Shown here: in pieces, positions 11,301 to 21,700 of the stretch
How the letters are laid out: each line of letters starts with the position of its first letter
Position numbering within the stretch: position 1 is the first letter of the stretch
Source: Panonychus citri
Taxonomy: Eukaryota > Arthropoda > Arachnida > Trombidiformes > Tetranychidae
Assembly: GCF_014898815.1 (NCBI RefSeq)
Contig: NW_026515509.1
Span: 248,001 to 312,000 of the forward strand
Reading direction: 5' to 3'
DNA length: 64,000 nt
The notes under the pieces: model-generated
Databases searched by the model: none
Seen by the model: only the letters and a program-made list of their open reading frames with translations
What the model was told of the DNA's origin: nothing
Position numbers and translations under genes: made by a program

Positions 11301-12102
11301 CGAATCCAAGAAAAGCTTTGAGAGACCTAGTTGGAAAATAATGATTATCAGTGTATAATAGATAAATAGAATTAAGCTTATCAGGACCTTTATAGATTAT
11401 TCTACTTGTTTTTGCATCAGTTACGATAATTCGATATTCATCAAGAATATCCTGAAACTTATCTAATTCTTCAACACCACAATTTTGATATGGTGTTACA
11501 CATGCTTGTTCGCAAAGTTTTTTTGCTTCTAAAAGCTGAATATCACATACATCATCTTTTAATCTTCTCCACTCTATTCCTCCTAACTTGTTGGCAATGG
11601 CCTTTCCTACTACAAGCGATCTAGCGCAGCAAAGTCCATCTCTAGCAATCATTATTGTCTTTGAAGAACGCTTCTCATAGGTTGCTAGATCTGTCTCTCC
11701 GTATTTACGTTTGTGTCCACCTCCTGATGGCATTTTAATTACAACTATTTCAACAGTTAGTAAACCTTCAATAAGAAAATCTATTTTAGATTGACAAACT
11801 TTGAAGATAGCGTTAGTAATTACATTTCTCGTAAGCTCGGAACCTTTTCTAAAAGAGATCCAAATGTCATGAGTCAGGTAATCGTTTTTAATCATTATCT
11901 TAACCATATCTGAATCATTTATTCTGAATCCAATATCAGCAATCGCTGCAAACAGAGTATCTTCAATATTGATGATGAGTGTCATGAGCGATCTTGTTTG
12001 TGTTTCTCCGTCATAAGTTATCTCAAGCTTTCTAGAAATTTCAATATAATTCCATTCAGAATTTACTCTCTCGTTAGTAGAAAGAATACGATAATTAAAC
12101 AT
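8313..12102 (-). CDS. Protein-primed DNA polymerase B, frame broken twice
   Basis: Three consecutive open segments (12102-10429, 10474-9104, then an open frame ending at 8313) make one family B polymerase of roughly 1,250 codons. The N-terminal part has a DGLCCARSLVVG segment, faintly like OTU-type motifs, then a Cys/His-rich zinc-finger region (about 270-370). Exonuclease motifs follow: YYDIES (ExoI), AHNGKAYDFHF (ExoII) and YCAQDVLIL (ExoIII). Polymerase motif A is YDFTSLYPYV, and motif C is YFDTDSV near the C-terminus. The breaks are single-base shifts near 10475 and near 9150; homology to conserved positions runs straight across both. They lie in short T runs, so either mutation or an assembly indel could explain them. 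Confidence 0.92.
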
Positions 12103-12321
12103 GCTGCTGAATTATTTTATTCAAGGTAAATACTGATAAGGTTACAATTTTTGTTTATGATAGAAACTATAAAGTATAATAGAAAATGATAAGATAACTA
12201 ACCAAAACTAAAATGCTATGAATATAATTTGATATAAGTATAATAACCAAAGTAAAATAACAATTGAGTAAATATTATGTTGAGGTTTTCTTCACCAAAC
12301 GAAACTACGAATCTTAGTGTT

Positions 12322-13248
12322 TTAACATTTTCGTTTTCGTTTCTGTAAAAGAGAAGAAGGATGGGGGACGTCTTTCATTAGTTCATCATTGGCAATACCA
12401 CAAGCAAGTTCAAAACAAGGAGAGCGGTCATTGTGAAAAGCTGTTAATATTCCATCTCGCAAATATTTACTTTGCTTCTGTTCATTAAAATGTAATTGAA
12501 GTAGAGAAACAGCTTCATATTCAGGTTTTTCAAAAAAACTCATTACTTTTATGAAAAGAGTCTGAATATCTTTATCGAAAGTTTTGGCTATGAGAAGATC
12601 TTCAAACCATTTTTCACCAACCAAAGAGGAAGAAGTAACAGTGACACAAGTATGCTCTACTGGAGTAAGAACTTCATATTGATTTTTGTTTCCTTTCTGT
12701 TTACATCCTTGACATAATGATTTTATGTGAACTGCTGCTTGTTTGTATAATATGTAGCTCATGCAGTTGAAAAGAATATCTTTTGCTACATCTTCTACTA
12801 TATCAAAATGCTCAACAAAGTATGCCATCGGTGGAATTATACGTAGCAATCTGGTTATCTCTCTTTTCTGTAGCATAACACCTGTAACTTTATCTTTCTC
12901 CAGTAAAACCGCGTATTTCTCCGTTGATGTGTCATCTTCATCTTCAATTAAGTAGAGAGTGCGGCGATAGTAACAATTGTTAGAAAAAGTCCTTATTTCA
13001 TCATCGCCATCTTCCAACAAATCATGTAGCTTCAATAATTCCTTAACTTTAAGACGAATACCTGTTGGGGTCCATACTCCATCTTTTGTCCAAACACGCA
13101 AGTCAATACTTAACCACGATTTTGGATTTTCACTATCTTCTTCGTGATTTTCTTGTTTTGCTCTCATGACACGTATTGATTTAGTTTTATTAGCCAGAAA
13201 ACCATTACAAACACTAACCAAGGAAAACATAAGATTATCCCATTCCAT
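12322..13248 (-). CDS. PC4-like protein of the Polinton
   Basis: A 308-aa protein and the first gene of the minus-strand block. Residues about 44-85 read SIDLRVWTKDGVWTPTGIRL and then LKELLKLHDLLED-type helix. This resembles the PC4/Sub1 fold (beta strands 'I.IR.y....G.w.P...GI.L....w..L'), which binds single-stranded DNA and acts in transcription. The remainder is helical, with a CQGCKQKGNKNQ cluster and a basic tail (KRKRKC) that could enter the nucleus. A replication or late-transcription role is inferred. No other family was recognised, and the PC4 match is a pattern judgement needing a profile search. Confidence 0.5.
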   Translation of the reverse strand: MEWDNLMFSLVSVCNGFLANKTKSIRVMRAKQENHEEDSENPKSWLSIDLRVWTKDGVWTPTGIRLKVKELLKLHDLLEDGDDEIRTFSNNCYYRRTLYLIEDEDDTSTEKYAVLLEKDKVTGVMLQKREITRLLRIIPPMAYFVEHFDIVEDVAKDILFNCMSYILYKQAAVHIKSLCQGCKQKGNKNQYEVLTPVEHTCVTVTSSSLVGEKWFEDLLIAKTFDKDIQTLFIKVMSFFEKPEYEAVSLLQLHFNEQKQSKYLRDGILTAFHNDRSPCFELACGIANDELMKDVPHPSSLLQKRKRKC

Positions 13249-13570
13249 TTCGAAAGTTGTATTGATTAGCTATATACCACTAAATAGACAATTGATGGAC
13301 AAGGGTTTTCTCAGGTGCACGACCGCTTTCCACCACCAAGTTCGACTGTTGATCTACAAGAAATACTAGTGTTTTGACTATTGATTAACCGTTAAAGCTA
13401 CAAAGAGAAATAGATACTGCTCAATAAATCCAAACCTTCAGCTGCCTTTGTTGAGCAAACTATCTCTTAAAGTAACCTTATTTATCAAACAAATTCAATA
13501 GTATAGTCGAATAGCTGGAACTGTAAACAGAATTGAAAACAATAATCAATATAAAATCATATAAGCAAAT
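13249..13570. other. Non-coding gap before the hairpin array
   Basis: No open frame of note. It is likely to hold the promoter of the minus-strand block, since a TATATAG sequence lies about 25-35 bp upstream of the PC4-like start on the minus strand. No other signal is seen. Confidence 0.5.
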
Positions 13571-14179
13571 GTAAAAGTTATTGCATAGCATAATAAACCA
13601 CTTCACTTTAAACCTAACTAACAGTATTACTTAGTCTATCGCGATGATAAACTAAGTAATAACACGGCTGTCGAGCCTTTGCATTCTATTGTAGCTCCAT
13701 GAGCTATGACCAAGCTGTTGAGCTTATGGATTTCAGTATGTAGCTTCCTCGAGCTATGACCTGGCAGCTAATGCCTCAGGATTTTTATGTAGCGACCGAG
13801 CGCTATGACCATGCAATTAAGCTTCTGGATTTTTTTTGTAGCTTCCGAGAGCTAAGACCTGGCAGCTACTGCCTTTGGATTTTCATGTAGCTTCCGAGAG
13901 CTGTGACTTGGCTGACGAGCCCAAGATTCTTTTAGTAGCTACCGAGAGCTATGACTTGGCTGACGAGCCCAAGATTCTTTTAGTAGCTACCGAGAGCTAT
14001 GACTTGGCTGACGAGCCAAAGATTCTTTTAGTAGCTACCGAGAGCTGAGACCTTGCTGTTGAGCAAGGATTTGTATATGTTGGCTTTAATAGCCATACCT
14101 TGCTGTTGAGCATAGGATTTATCAGTAGCTTTTCAGCTGAAGTGGTTTATTTAGCTTGCAATAACTGTAGTTATTTTAC
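13571..14179. repeat. Tandem array of twin hairpins closed by a long inverted repeat
   Basis: About nine and a half units of 47-49 bp occur between 13691 and 14137. Each unit has hairpin A (GTAGCT, 4-8-nt loop, AGCT), a spacer close to ATGAC, hairpin B, then a T-rich linker (GATTNTTTT). Stems change in compensating pairs. Hairpin A is AGCT/AGCT in most units, AGCG/CGCT at 13790-13803 and GGCT/AGCC at 14081-14094. Hairpin B varies as GGCA/TGCC, TTGGCT/AGCCAA and CCTTGCT/AGCAAGG around a short loop. A precursor hairpin GGCT-gtcg-AGCC is at 13666-13677. The array is enclosed by an imperfect inverted repeat, 13571-13605 with 14138-14179. This supports selection on an RNA or single-stranded DNA structure. 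Confidence 0.85.
13626..13660. repeat. Perfect 10-bp inverted repeat at array entry
   Basis: ATTACTTAGT (13626-13635) is the exact reverse complement of ACTAAGTAAT (13651-13660), separated by a 15-base loop. It lies just inside the outer closing repeat. Confidence 0.9.
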
Positions 14180-15216
14180 TAACCTAAGCTGTTGATCTGA
14201 TGAAAAGTTTTGATTTTCGATTCGTTTATATACTGTTTAGTACATAAGAGTGAAAGCTACATCAATATTTCCTATTCAAAAATGTTAATTTTCTCCACCC
14301 TTGGGTTAGTCAATATTTCCTTCATATTTCCTTAAAATAAATATGCACTTTCCTCAAAGGTTACATTAAATCATTTATAAATTATTTGCAATTTTCTTTA
14401 TAATTAAATTAATGAAAAATTACTTTTACTTTTGCAAAGTGAAAGTAAATGGATATAAATGTTATCTAGATTTCAAAGTTTAAGTCGATCTATTTTGAAT
14501 CTAATTACGAAATTGATTTTATTGTTTTCAATGTAAATAAGAATTCAATTCAATACATTAATTTGCTATAAAATCGATATGAAACTGAATCTTATAAGCA
14601 ATGCGGGTATCTTATGTATTTGATTCTAGTCTGATCAATAGGAATTGAAAAAAAACAGAAGCTATAAAACTGTATACTAACTATATCACTAGTTTAATTA
14701 AGTTGGTCTGATATTATAGCAGATCAAAAAATCATTAATTTGATTATGGTTATATACATATCATTTGAGTTGACAAAAGTTAGAAATAATCAAATGTGTT
14801 GACTGTATTGTGTGTTAAGTTGACCTAATATTAAGATCAAAAACAAAAACATTAAATCTGTTTCTTGAATCAAACAGCCCGTTAAACTTAATAACTGCAA
14901 TATAATCTTTAAAGTCCTTATAACAGCCCATATAGAGATAATTATTTGACTATAAAACTAAAAGCTTTTTCATCAACTTAATTTTCTTTAGGTTAATTTT
15001 TACGATGCGATAATGATCATTTTTTTACGAGAAAATAATATCATTTTACATTATAAAGCAAAAAGATATAAGCTTAATTGCTTGAGAAAATTTTAGACTT
15101 TAGACCGAACTATTGAGTCTCTTATTCATTTTCAATCTGTACTTTGAACATTGTATTTGAATAATTTTTTCTCAGTGTATTAAGTTACATAGTCAATTTT
15201 CTTCGGTGTAATCGCT
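14180..15216. other. AT-rich spacer inside the Polinton
   Basis: About 1 kb without an open frame above noise on either strand. It may contain the promoter of the plus-strand gene at 15217. No repeat or RNA structure was noticed. Confidence 0.6.
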
Positions 15217-15705
15217 ATGAGTGTTTCAAAACAACCATGTAGAGCTTCAATACATGTAGCTAAGAAAAACTCTGACAATCGTGACAAAAGTAATGTCAGT
15301 AACAATGTCGTTTCGTCTTGTAAAAGTGTCCATTTAGCTGGAGATAAACAGACTAGTGTATCGAGAGGTAAAGATATAAACAACATGAAATCATCACTGA
15401 AAAGATCCAAACATCGTGGCGGTTTATCCCATCGTATCGATATGTACTTCGATGATGTGAAGATGATGATGAAAAGAAAAGAAAATAATATGGCTATATT
15501 GACCACCGAGGTGAAAGAATTGAAAAAAATATATAAAAACGATATTGAAAAAATCAAACAGATGATTGAAGCTATACAGAATAGCATTAAAGATAAACGA
15601 TGTATCTATTCATCGTGTTCATCTGGAATGGAAACAGATTCTGATATTGAAGGAAGCGATGAAGATCGAGCTAACATATCACCCAATGTAGCAAAATCGA
15701 ATTGA
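15217..15705 (+). CDS. Polinton accessory protein with coiled coil
   Basis: A 162-aa protein on the opposite strand to the main block. The N-terminal half is Ser/Lys-rich. Residues about 85-125 form a likely coiled coil (KRKENNMAILTTEVKELKKI, then NDIEKIKQMIEAIQ). The C-terminus is acidic (SDIEGSDEDR). No family is recognised. The stop codon lies only 13 bp from the stop of the convergent spliced membrane-protein gene. An antisense frame at 15180-15587 is open but low-complexity and is rejected. Confidence 0.55.
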   Translation: MSVSKQPCRASIHVAKKNSDNRDKSNVSNNVVSSCKSVHLAGDKQTSVSRGKDINNMKSSLKRSKHRGGLSHRIDMYFDDVKMMMKRKENNMAILTTEVKELKKIYKNDIEKIKQMIEAIQNSIKDKRCIYSSCSSGMETDSDIEGSDEDRANISPNVAKSN

Positions 15706-15718
15706 CGACTTGATGAGC

Positions 15719-16595
15719 TTAAGGAATGGTGATTACTGTTTTTGTATCTTTTTCCATTTCTTCATCGAGATTCACCAGATTTCCTGTTCCTTCGTTAATG
15801 GTATGTTTTGTTTTCATTTCGGTCATAGCCTAAACAGATAATTTGAATTAATACTAATGCTATATAATTAAGATGAAACAAAACGATTACTTACTATATC
15901 ACTACTAATATTAGGTCTTCTTAGCTTGAAAAAACCAAATTTTCGGCAGCAAAAGAATGTAATTATGATTATAATGCTTATGCAGAATGCTACAAGGAAG
16001 CAAAGTAAAGCAACTAAATTGTTGAACCAACTGTTTCCCTGGCTTTGTATTATCTTATTGAATAAAAAACTTCTTTCGTTTTCGAATGTTGGTTCTTTTT
16101 TGTCATTCAATTGATTTTCGTCAAAGCTAATGGACTTTTTTGTCTTGTCTGTGTAGCTTTTGATCTCCAAACTATCTTCTATCAAAGAGATTTTTTCAAT
16201 ATCTCTAACAACATTCGCGAAACCTACCAAAAAGAAAATAATTAAAAATCAATCAATTTAGAGAGAAAATACTCACAGCAAGAAGCTTGTAACATTTCAC
16301 CATTACAAAGAAAGGTGATTGAACAATCTTTTTTAGAAAATATAGCCATGTGGTTACCATTAATTGTGTGTTTACATCCTCGTTTGATTATTTTAAATCC
16401 TTTATCACAATCAAAATCATTTACTTTATCGCGAAGTAAAGCTTAAAAGTAAAGAAAACACTCAAGTTTAGAAAGGCTATTCAGAAAAACAAATACTGTT
16501 AATTAGCCTGACTTACCGATTTTCTTCATAGTCATTGAAAAATCACATAGCATGAAGAAAACACCGAGCACGAAAAGTAAAACTGATTTTCTCAT
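15719..16595 (-). CDS. Spliced type I membrane protein of the Polinton (four exons)
   Basis: Predicted exons: 16595-16517, 16441-16277, 16223-15895 and 15829-15719. All three introns have GT-AG ends (donors GTAAGT, GTGAGT, GTAAGT) and the phases match, giving 227 aa. Exon 1 encodes a signal peptide (MRKSVLLFVLGVFFML). Exon 2 encodes a short ectodomain module with six cysteines (C-x10-C-x16-C-x5-C-x8-CC, the last formed across the splice), loosely like von Willebrand type C spacing. Exon 3 adds a charged stalk and a TM helix (NNLVALLCFLVAFCISIIII) followed by a CC-RK stop-transfer signal. Exon 4 supplies an acidic tail ending TVITIP. It could be a virion surface or host-interaction protein. 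No known family was identified. Confidence 0.75.
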
Positions 16596-17030
16596 GTTTA
16601 AAATGAACAAAGAAAAAGAAACAAAAAAACGAGTCTTTGAAACTTGTTCTAATACAAAGTTGTTAAACTGGTTGTAAACGTTTTTTCTAGTCAGAAGATA
16701 TTGTTCGCGTTACATAGCAACGCTTTTGAAGAGGGAAAGTTAATTTTATTTACAAAAAACTTAAAGATAAAATTTCTATTCAAATATAAATCCATTTGAA
16801 AGATAGAATTTATCATTAAAGAGAAGATTTTACGCTATATTTCTAAAAGAATTTTCAAAAATTCTATTTAGAATTTATTGTGTTGCTATAGATACAAAGA
16901 AGCTTTTTTCTTAAGAGTTAGAAAGCCGCTTCCTTTTTCCTTGTGACATTTGTTTCATTTTGTTACTTCGTTTCAAATTGTTAATTTCAGTTTTAAATTG
17001 TTTTACTTTGATTACTACTAAAAATCAATC

Positions 17031-18450
17031 ATGTCCAACGAGATAGTTTTTAATAATTGTGAGCTAGATAGTCTCAATCAGTTCGATATTCTTCCAAACG
17101 GTGTTGATTTAACCAAAAAAATTCAACCAAGTTACCTTGTAGCTGCTGGTTTTTTGGATGAAGATTATTCTTCCGGTAAAAATATTTACATTGCTAAATG
17201 TAAAAAAAGTTCTTTGTGGCCTTATACTAATCAACTCTATGAAGGTAAAGTTCCTATGGCTACGTTTGAAGGTAAATTGTTTTCGGCTGAGGAGAAAAAG
17301 AGGAAGTTTTTATTCATTGGTCATTCTGGTAAGTTTTCATATTCACTTCTAAATTGCTTTTTAACTAATATTTTCTGTGATTCTATATAACCATGTAGAT
17401 TGTTTCGGCGATATTGTCAAAAGAGCTGTTGGTATCAATAGAAATCAAATGGTCATAAATAAGGTGGTGGTCGATTTAGCTCGTGTCTTTAACAATATGG
17501 CTCCTTTACCAGAAAACAAGGCTAAAAAGGGTAAATCATCAACAACTCAGGATAAAAAAGACAACAATCAAGCTAAAGTTACTGATTATTTTTCTCCTAA
17601 AGTCAAGACTATTCACTCATCTCCTCAGCCTTCTACATCACGATCACATCCAGACCATACAGCATGTAGTTCAACACTTGCTACAGAGGAAAAAATTGAA
17701 TCTACTAAGAAAAACAAGTGCGATCAAGCTGATAAATCTTCTTCATCTAGCTTTGAATTTGACCCAATGGACTTTAGTGATTTCTTAACTGATGATAGTT
17801 CAGTTTCTCAATCACCTTTCAAGGCGATAAAGACTTCAGAGAGTCAAACTCAGGCTTCAGAAACTAATCCACCAACAAAGGAACAGATATTGAAAGAAGG
17901 CCACCAGAAAGCCAAAACAATTTTCAATAGTATGGGAAAAAGCTACAAGGTGAATTGGTCGAGCGATATTCCTGAGGATAAAACCTTCATTCATGGATCA
18001 AAATGCTATCTAGAAGGTGTTGTTCCAGTGAGAAATTCAGTTTATCGCTCTATCGCCTTTTCTGTTGACACCATAAAAAGTGCTGCTTCGATGGTAGTTA
18101 GAAAGCTGCTGATCTCGGAATACAATATAACCAACGAGACTTTCAAAGGAAAAGGTCATTCAGGAGATCCAAGTGTTGCAGCCGCGATTTTAAATAAACT
18201 TGGTTGGGCTCCACTAAATAGTAATCAAGAGGCTATACGACATTGTTTGATTAGTAAGTATAACTATGAAGAATCAATGATAAAAATCTGAATAGCCATC
18301 TAATGAACTTTTCATTTCTTTACAGCTCATTGCCTTCGTCTTTGTGGCAAGAAAAAATATAACAAAGACGAATACAACATTTGCTGTTCTCTCATCTCAC
18401 AGAATTTTGCTGATAGAAAGAGCAAGGCTATGAAGAGAAAGCTTTTTTAA
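17031..18450 (+). CDS. Spliced BEN-like protein of the Polinton (three exons)
   Basis: Predicted exons: 17031-17328, 17399-18253 and 18326-18450, with GTAAGT donors and AG acceptors, matching phases, and 425 aa in total. The N-terminal 110 residues form a compact region (KKIQPSYLVAAGFLDE ... KKSSLWPYTNQLYEGKV). A long Ser/Thr/Lys-rich linker follows (about 130-260). The C-terminal about 100 residues (SAASMVVRKLLISEYNITNE ... GHSGDPSVAAAILNKLGW, ending in basic KSKAMKRKLF) resemble a BEN domain, a DNA-binding module also known in poxviruses and polydnaviruses. The linker suggests a nuclear regulator. Last gene before the right TIR. The BEN call is tentative; the gene structure is better supported. 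Confidence 0.7.
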
Positions 18451-18711
18451 TCATCACCAAATCAAATCAAAACAAGATATTTACAAGTCTTTTTGTTTTA
18501 TATTCATATCAGCTATTTAGCTTTTTATATCGATCAACTTTTACAGCTAATCAGCTTCTTTATCATTCTACAAAACAATCCATTTAACCAGAAATTCTGA
18601 TCTCAGATATTAAATCAATCAAAAATTTACGATATATCACATGAAAATTTAAGCCTTATAGCTTTTGTGTTACAACTCTTTCAATTTCAGCAATTAAAAT
18701 CGCGATAAATT
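18451..18711. other. 3' flank inside the right Polinton end
   Basis: AT-rich, no open frame. Likely the 3' UTR of the preceding gene, running to the right TIR. Confidence 0.5.
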
Positions 18712-18777
18712 TTGACCTCATACCTTCGTGACGCTCCGCCCGTAGGGTGGAGCGTCTCGAGGGTATGGGATACTACT
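18712..18777 (-). repeat. Polinton right terminal inverted repeat
   Basis: Exact reverse complement of 2622-2687, with the same internal hairpin. It is followed by GGTAT at 18778-18782. Confidence 0.95.
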
Positions 18778-18783
18778 GGTATA

Positions 18784-21700
18784 AACTGAATTCACCTTTG
18801 AATTTCAATAGGAATAAATTTCTAGATGATTTCATGATAAAAGAATCTGAATATTTGACTCAGTTTACCGACTTAATTTCGTAAGATATTTCAATCTAAT
18901 ATTGGCTCATTGAATCACGATCATCATCATCAAGGGTAAATCAAGTTTTCTTTCTTGTTTCTTTTCATTATAATAACATCATTATCATGATGATCTATAT
19001 GAGTGATTCGCCTCAGGGTAAATATTATATGTAAAATTGTGAAGGATAAAAGTTCTAAGTGACATTTTTTTCTGTTTCGTCTTTGACAATATTTTTAAAC
19101 CTTCTCTCATTAGTGATCTTAACATTCGTTATGAGAATTCAATTATCATTAGAATAAAGAAGTTTTTTTATTCCTTTTGTTTCCTTCAATATGGATAGTT
19201 CAGTGCTCTTTGATTTTGAACATTTCGAGTTTACAATTTTTGTTAGCAATCAAAACTTTCTCTCCATGTTGTAAATATCTAAATTGATACAGGAAGTTTG
19301 TTGTCACTTCCATTGAGGAAAAAAGTAACTTTAAGTTACGGAACCTTCAAGTAACTTGAAATTTGAAATGATTCTGATGATAATAAATGAATTCATTCAT
19401 CATGTTACCGAATCTTGTTCCACCCTGAAGGCTTGATGATTTTTACCTCATCCTTTTTCTGAATCATCTTCTTCATCTTTTACTTGGATATTGTTTGTAT
19501 CATCAACCTTACGATGAGATCTATTCTGTAGATATACATGTACATATTGGTTTTCTTGAATTTCGAGAAAGTTTTGTGAATCAATTTCATGATATTCGAG
19601 TCCCATGAGTTGTGGTACATCTTTAAAGGTTAATGGACTTGTATCATTAGCTGAGACATTAATAGTTTCTTATTGTTGATGAAAGTTTCGTTTAAAAACC
19701 TAATTGAGCTTGAGATGATAAAATTACTGGTCATTTGGTTTAAAAACATCGGTAGAAGATAAAGTTTATCAAGTTGTTTCATGATTATTTTCATCGCTAA
19801 TCTCATGATGAGTTTTGCCTAGAGTGATAAGGCTAATTATTCATTATCTCCATTAACGATAATGGTTTTTACTTTAAATCTAAATATTAATCAGTTTGTT
19901 TTGTGATTTTTCATACAAAATCCTGAAGTCTGATAAAATTAGATCAAAATTGAATGTATTAATAGATGAGAAAAATGTCAATAGTGTTCATATTTTAAGC
20001 AAGTGAACGAAAAATGATAATCGTAGCTCTTCATACACATATAAATATATATTTTTGAGTCAGATTCAGGGATGAAAAGGTAAATATAAATTTCCATGAG
20101 CTCAATATGATTCCATTTTCAGGTAAAAGTACAGAAAAATAACATAAGAAAACAAATGAATCTACAAAATGGCAACTTTACACAAGGAAATATATTCAAT
20201 CTCACACACACATCACCAAGAATTACTCTTGGAAGTGCATAATATATATCATTTGAATTTTTATTCTGTTATTTCCAATAGATAAACAGAATTTTTCAAT
20301 TTCAATCAAAGTTCTCAAAGGACCCAGCCCACTGAGCAATCGAATTGAGAAAACCTTTTTTTCTCTATTGTTTCCATTGGGAAGCAAAACGAATGAGAAA
20401 GAAAGGAAAGGAAAAAAAAGGAAATCTCCATAAATAATATTTTCTTTCACCGTGATGAAAGAAATTCATCATCATTTAAACTGAATATTAAATTTGGATT
20501 TTCACAGTCAACATTTAATTTGGAAGAAGAAAAAAATTCATAAACAAAAAGAGAGAAAAATTATCTCTTCGTTCAGAACTACTTTTATTTTCATGTTTAT
20601 CAACTTTTGCTTATGAAAATTGGGCAATAAAAAAACAGTTAACACTTTAGTAGATTTCTGATGATATTATTACATTAATAATGTTGCAATAATAATAATA
20701 ACGGTAAAATAAGATGATGGAAAAAAGTGTTACATTTGTTTTGGGCGTAATTGTATTCGTGACTTTTTACCCTGAATTCAATGGATTCAATAGCTTGGAT
20801 TCAATGGAATGATGATGAAAGATGAGAAAAGTTCAGAGGATCAGTAGCCTTTTGATATAAATTCAGTTAATGAAGATGATGTTTAGGAGGAGGAAAAACA
20901 GGAAAGATAAGATCAATGTAATGTTAGGGAAAATCAGTGGATTAAAAAGGATGGAGGAAGAAAAGATAAAAAGCAATATAAAGAATAAGAGATTGTTACA
21001 TTGCAATTGGAAGAAGGAGAAGATGATGATGATGATGATCGAGAAGATAAAAGTATAAATCCAGAAGAAAAATTATCAATAGATAAAAGATAAAATCAGC
21101 TGAGTGATGCGAGAAAATTTCCAGTGAATATTGAACAAAAGTTTGACATTCTACTCTCATGTTCGATAGTTTTTTTATATCCATCTAAACATGTTCGAAC
21201 ATTACCGCGGACAGAATGTATGGAAAAGTTCTAATACAATTTGAAAAGTTAGATGGAAATTTATTCGACATGTAAAAAAAAGGGTTACAATATTTTCTTT
21301 GAACTGATTCAATAAAGCGAACAGAACTTTTTCTCTTTCAGTAACTTGAAACACTTTGTTTAACCACAGTTCTAACGATCATAATCGAGGTAATCATTTG
21401 ATACGAATCAAGAAAAATAACATTTGATTGTTTCTAAAAAAATAGCAACTAGCTAATTGTACTTTGTCTTCGAAACTTGCACGATAAACTTTATTATATT
21501 CTAAGAAAAACGATAATGATGTAATATAATTGGAAAGAAATCAAAATTTACTAATATAATCACTTTAACTTGTTTGATACTTTAACTGAAATGTTTCCGG
21601 TATTAATACACTTTCTGCTTTTCCATGATGAGAAAACAATCAATTAACATGATGTGATGATTTCCTTAATCACACTCTTAAAATTTAATTTCACTTTAAA

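Larger units (their letters stand above)
2622..18777. mobile_element. Polinton/Maverick virus-like DNA transposon
   Basis: The 16,156-bp element is bounded by perfect 66-bp terminal inverted repeats beginning AG and ending CT, with a short target duplication. It encodes the diagnostic Polinton set: protein-primed family B DNA polymerase, retrovirus-like integrase with chromodomain, FtsK/HerA-type packaging ATPase and double-jelly-roll-type major capsid protein. A long minus-strand gene block (2950-13248) is followed by a hairpin array (13571-14179) and by accessory genes on both strands (15217-18450). A maturation protease is not recognised. The polymerase is interrupted by two frameshifts; the other genes look open. 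The perfect TIR identity suggests a recent insertion, although TIRs can be homogenised. Confidence 0.95.

Noticed and set aside
13666..14137. CRISPR array
   Set aside because: Eukaryotic mobile-element context, with no constant repeat or unique spacers. The units are hairpin pairs with covarying stems.
15180..15587. Minus-strand hydrophobic frame antisense to the coiled-coil gene
   Set aside because: Its composition mirrors the Lys/Asn-rich plus-strand gene, and the plus-strand protein has coiled-coil order and an acidic end.
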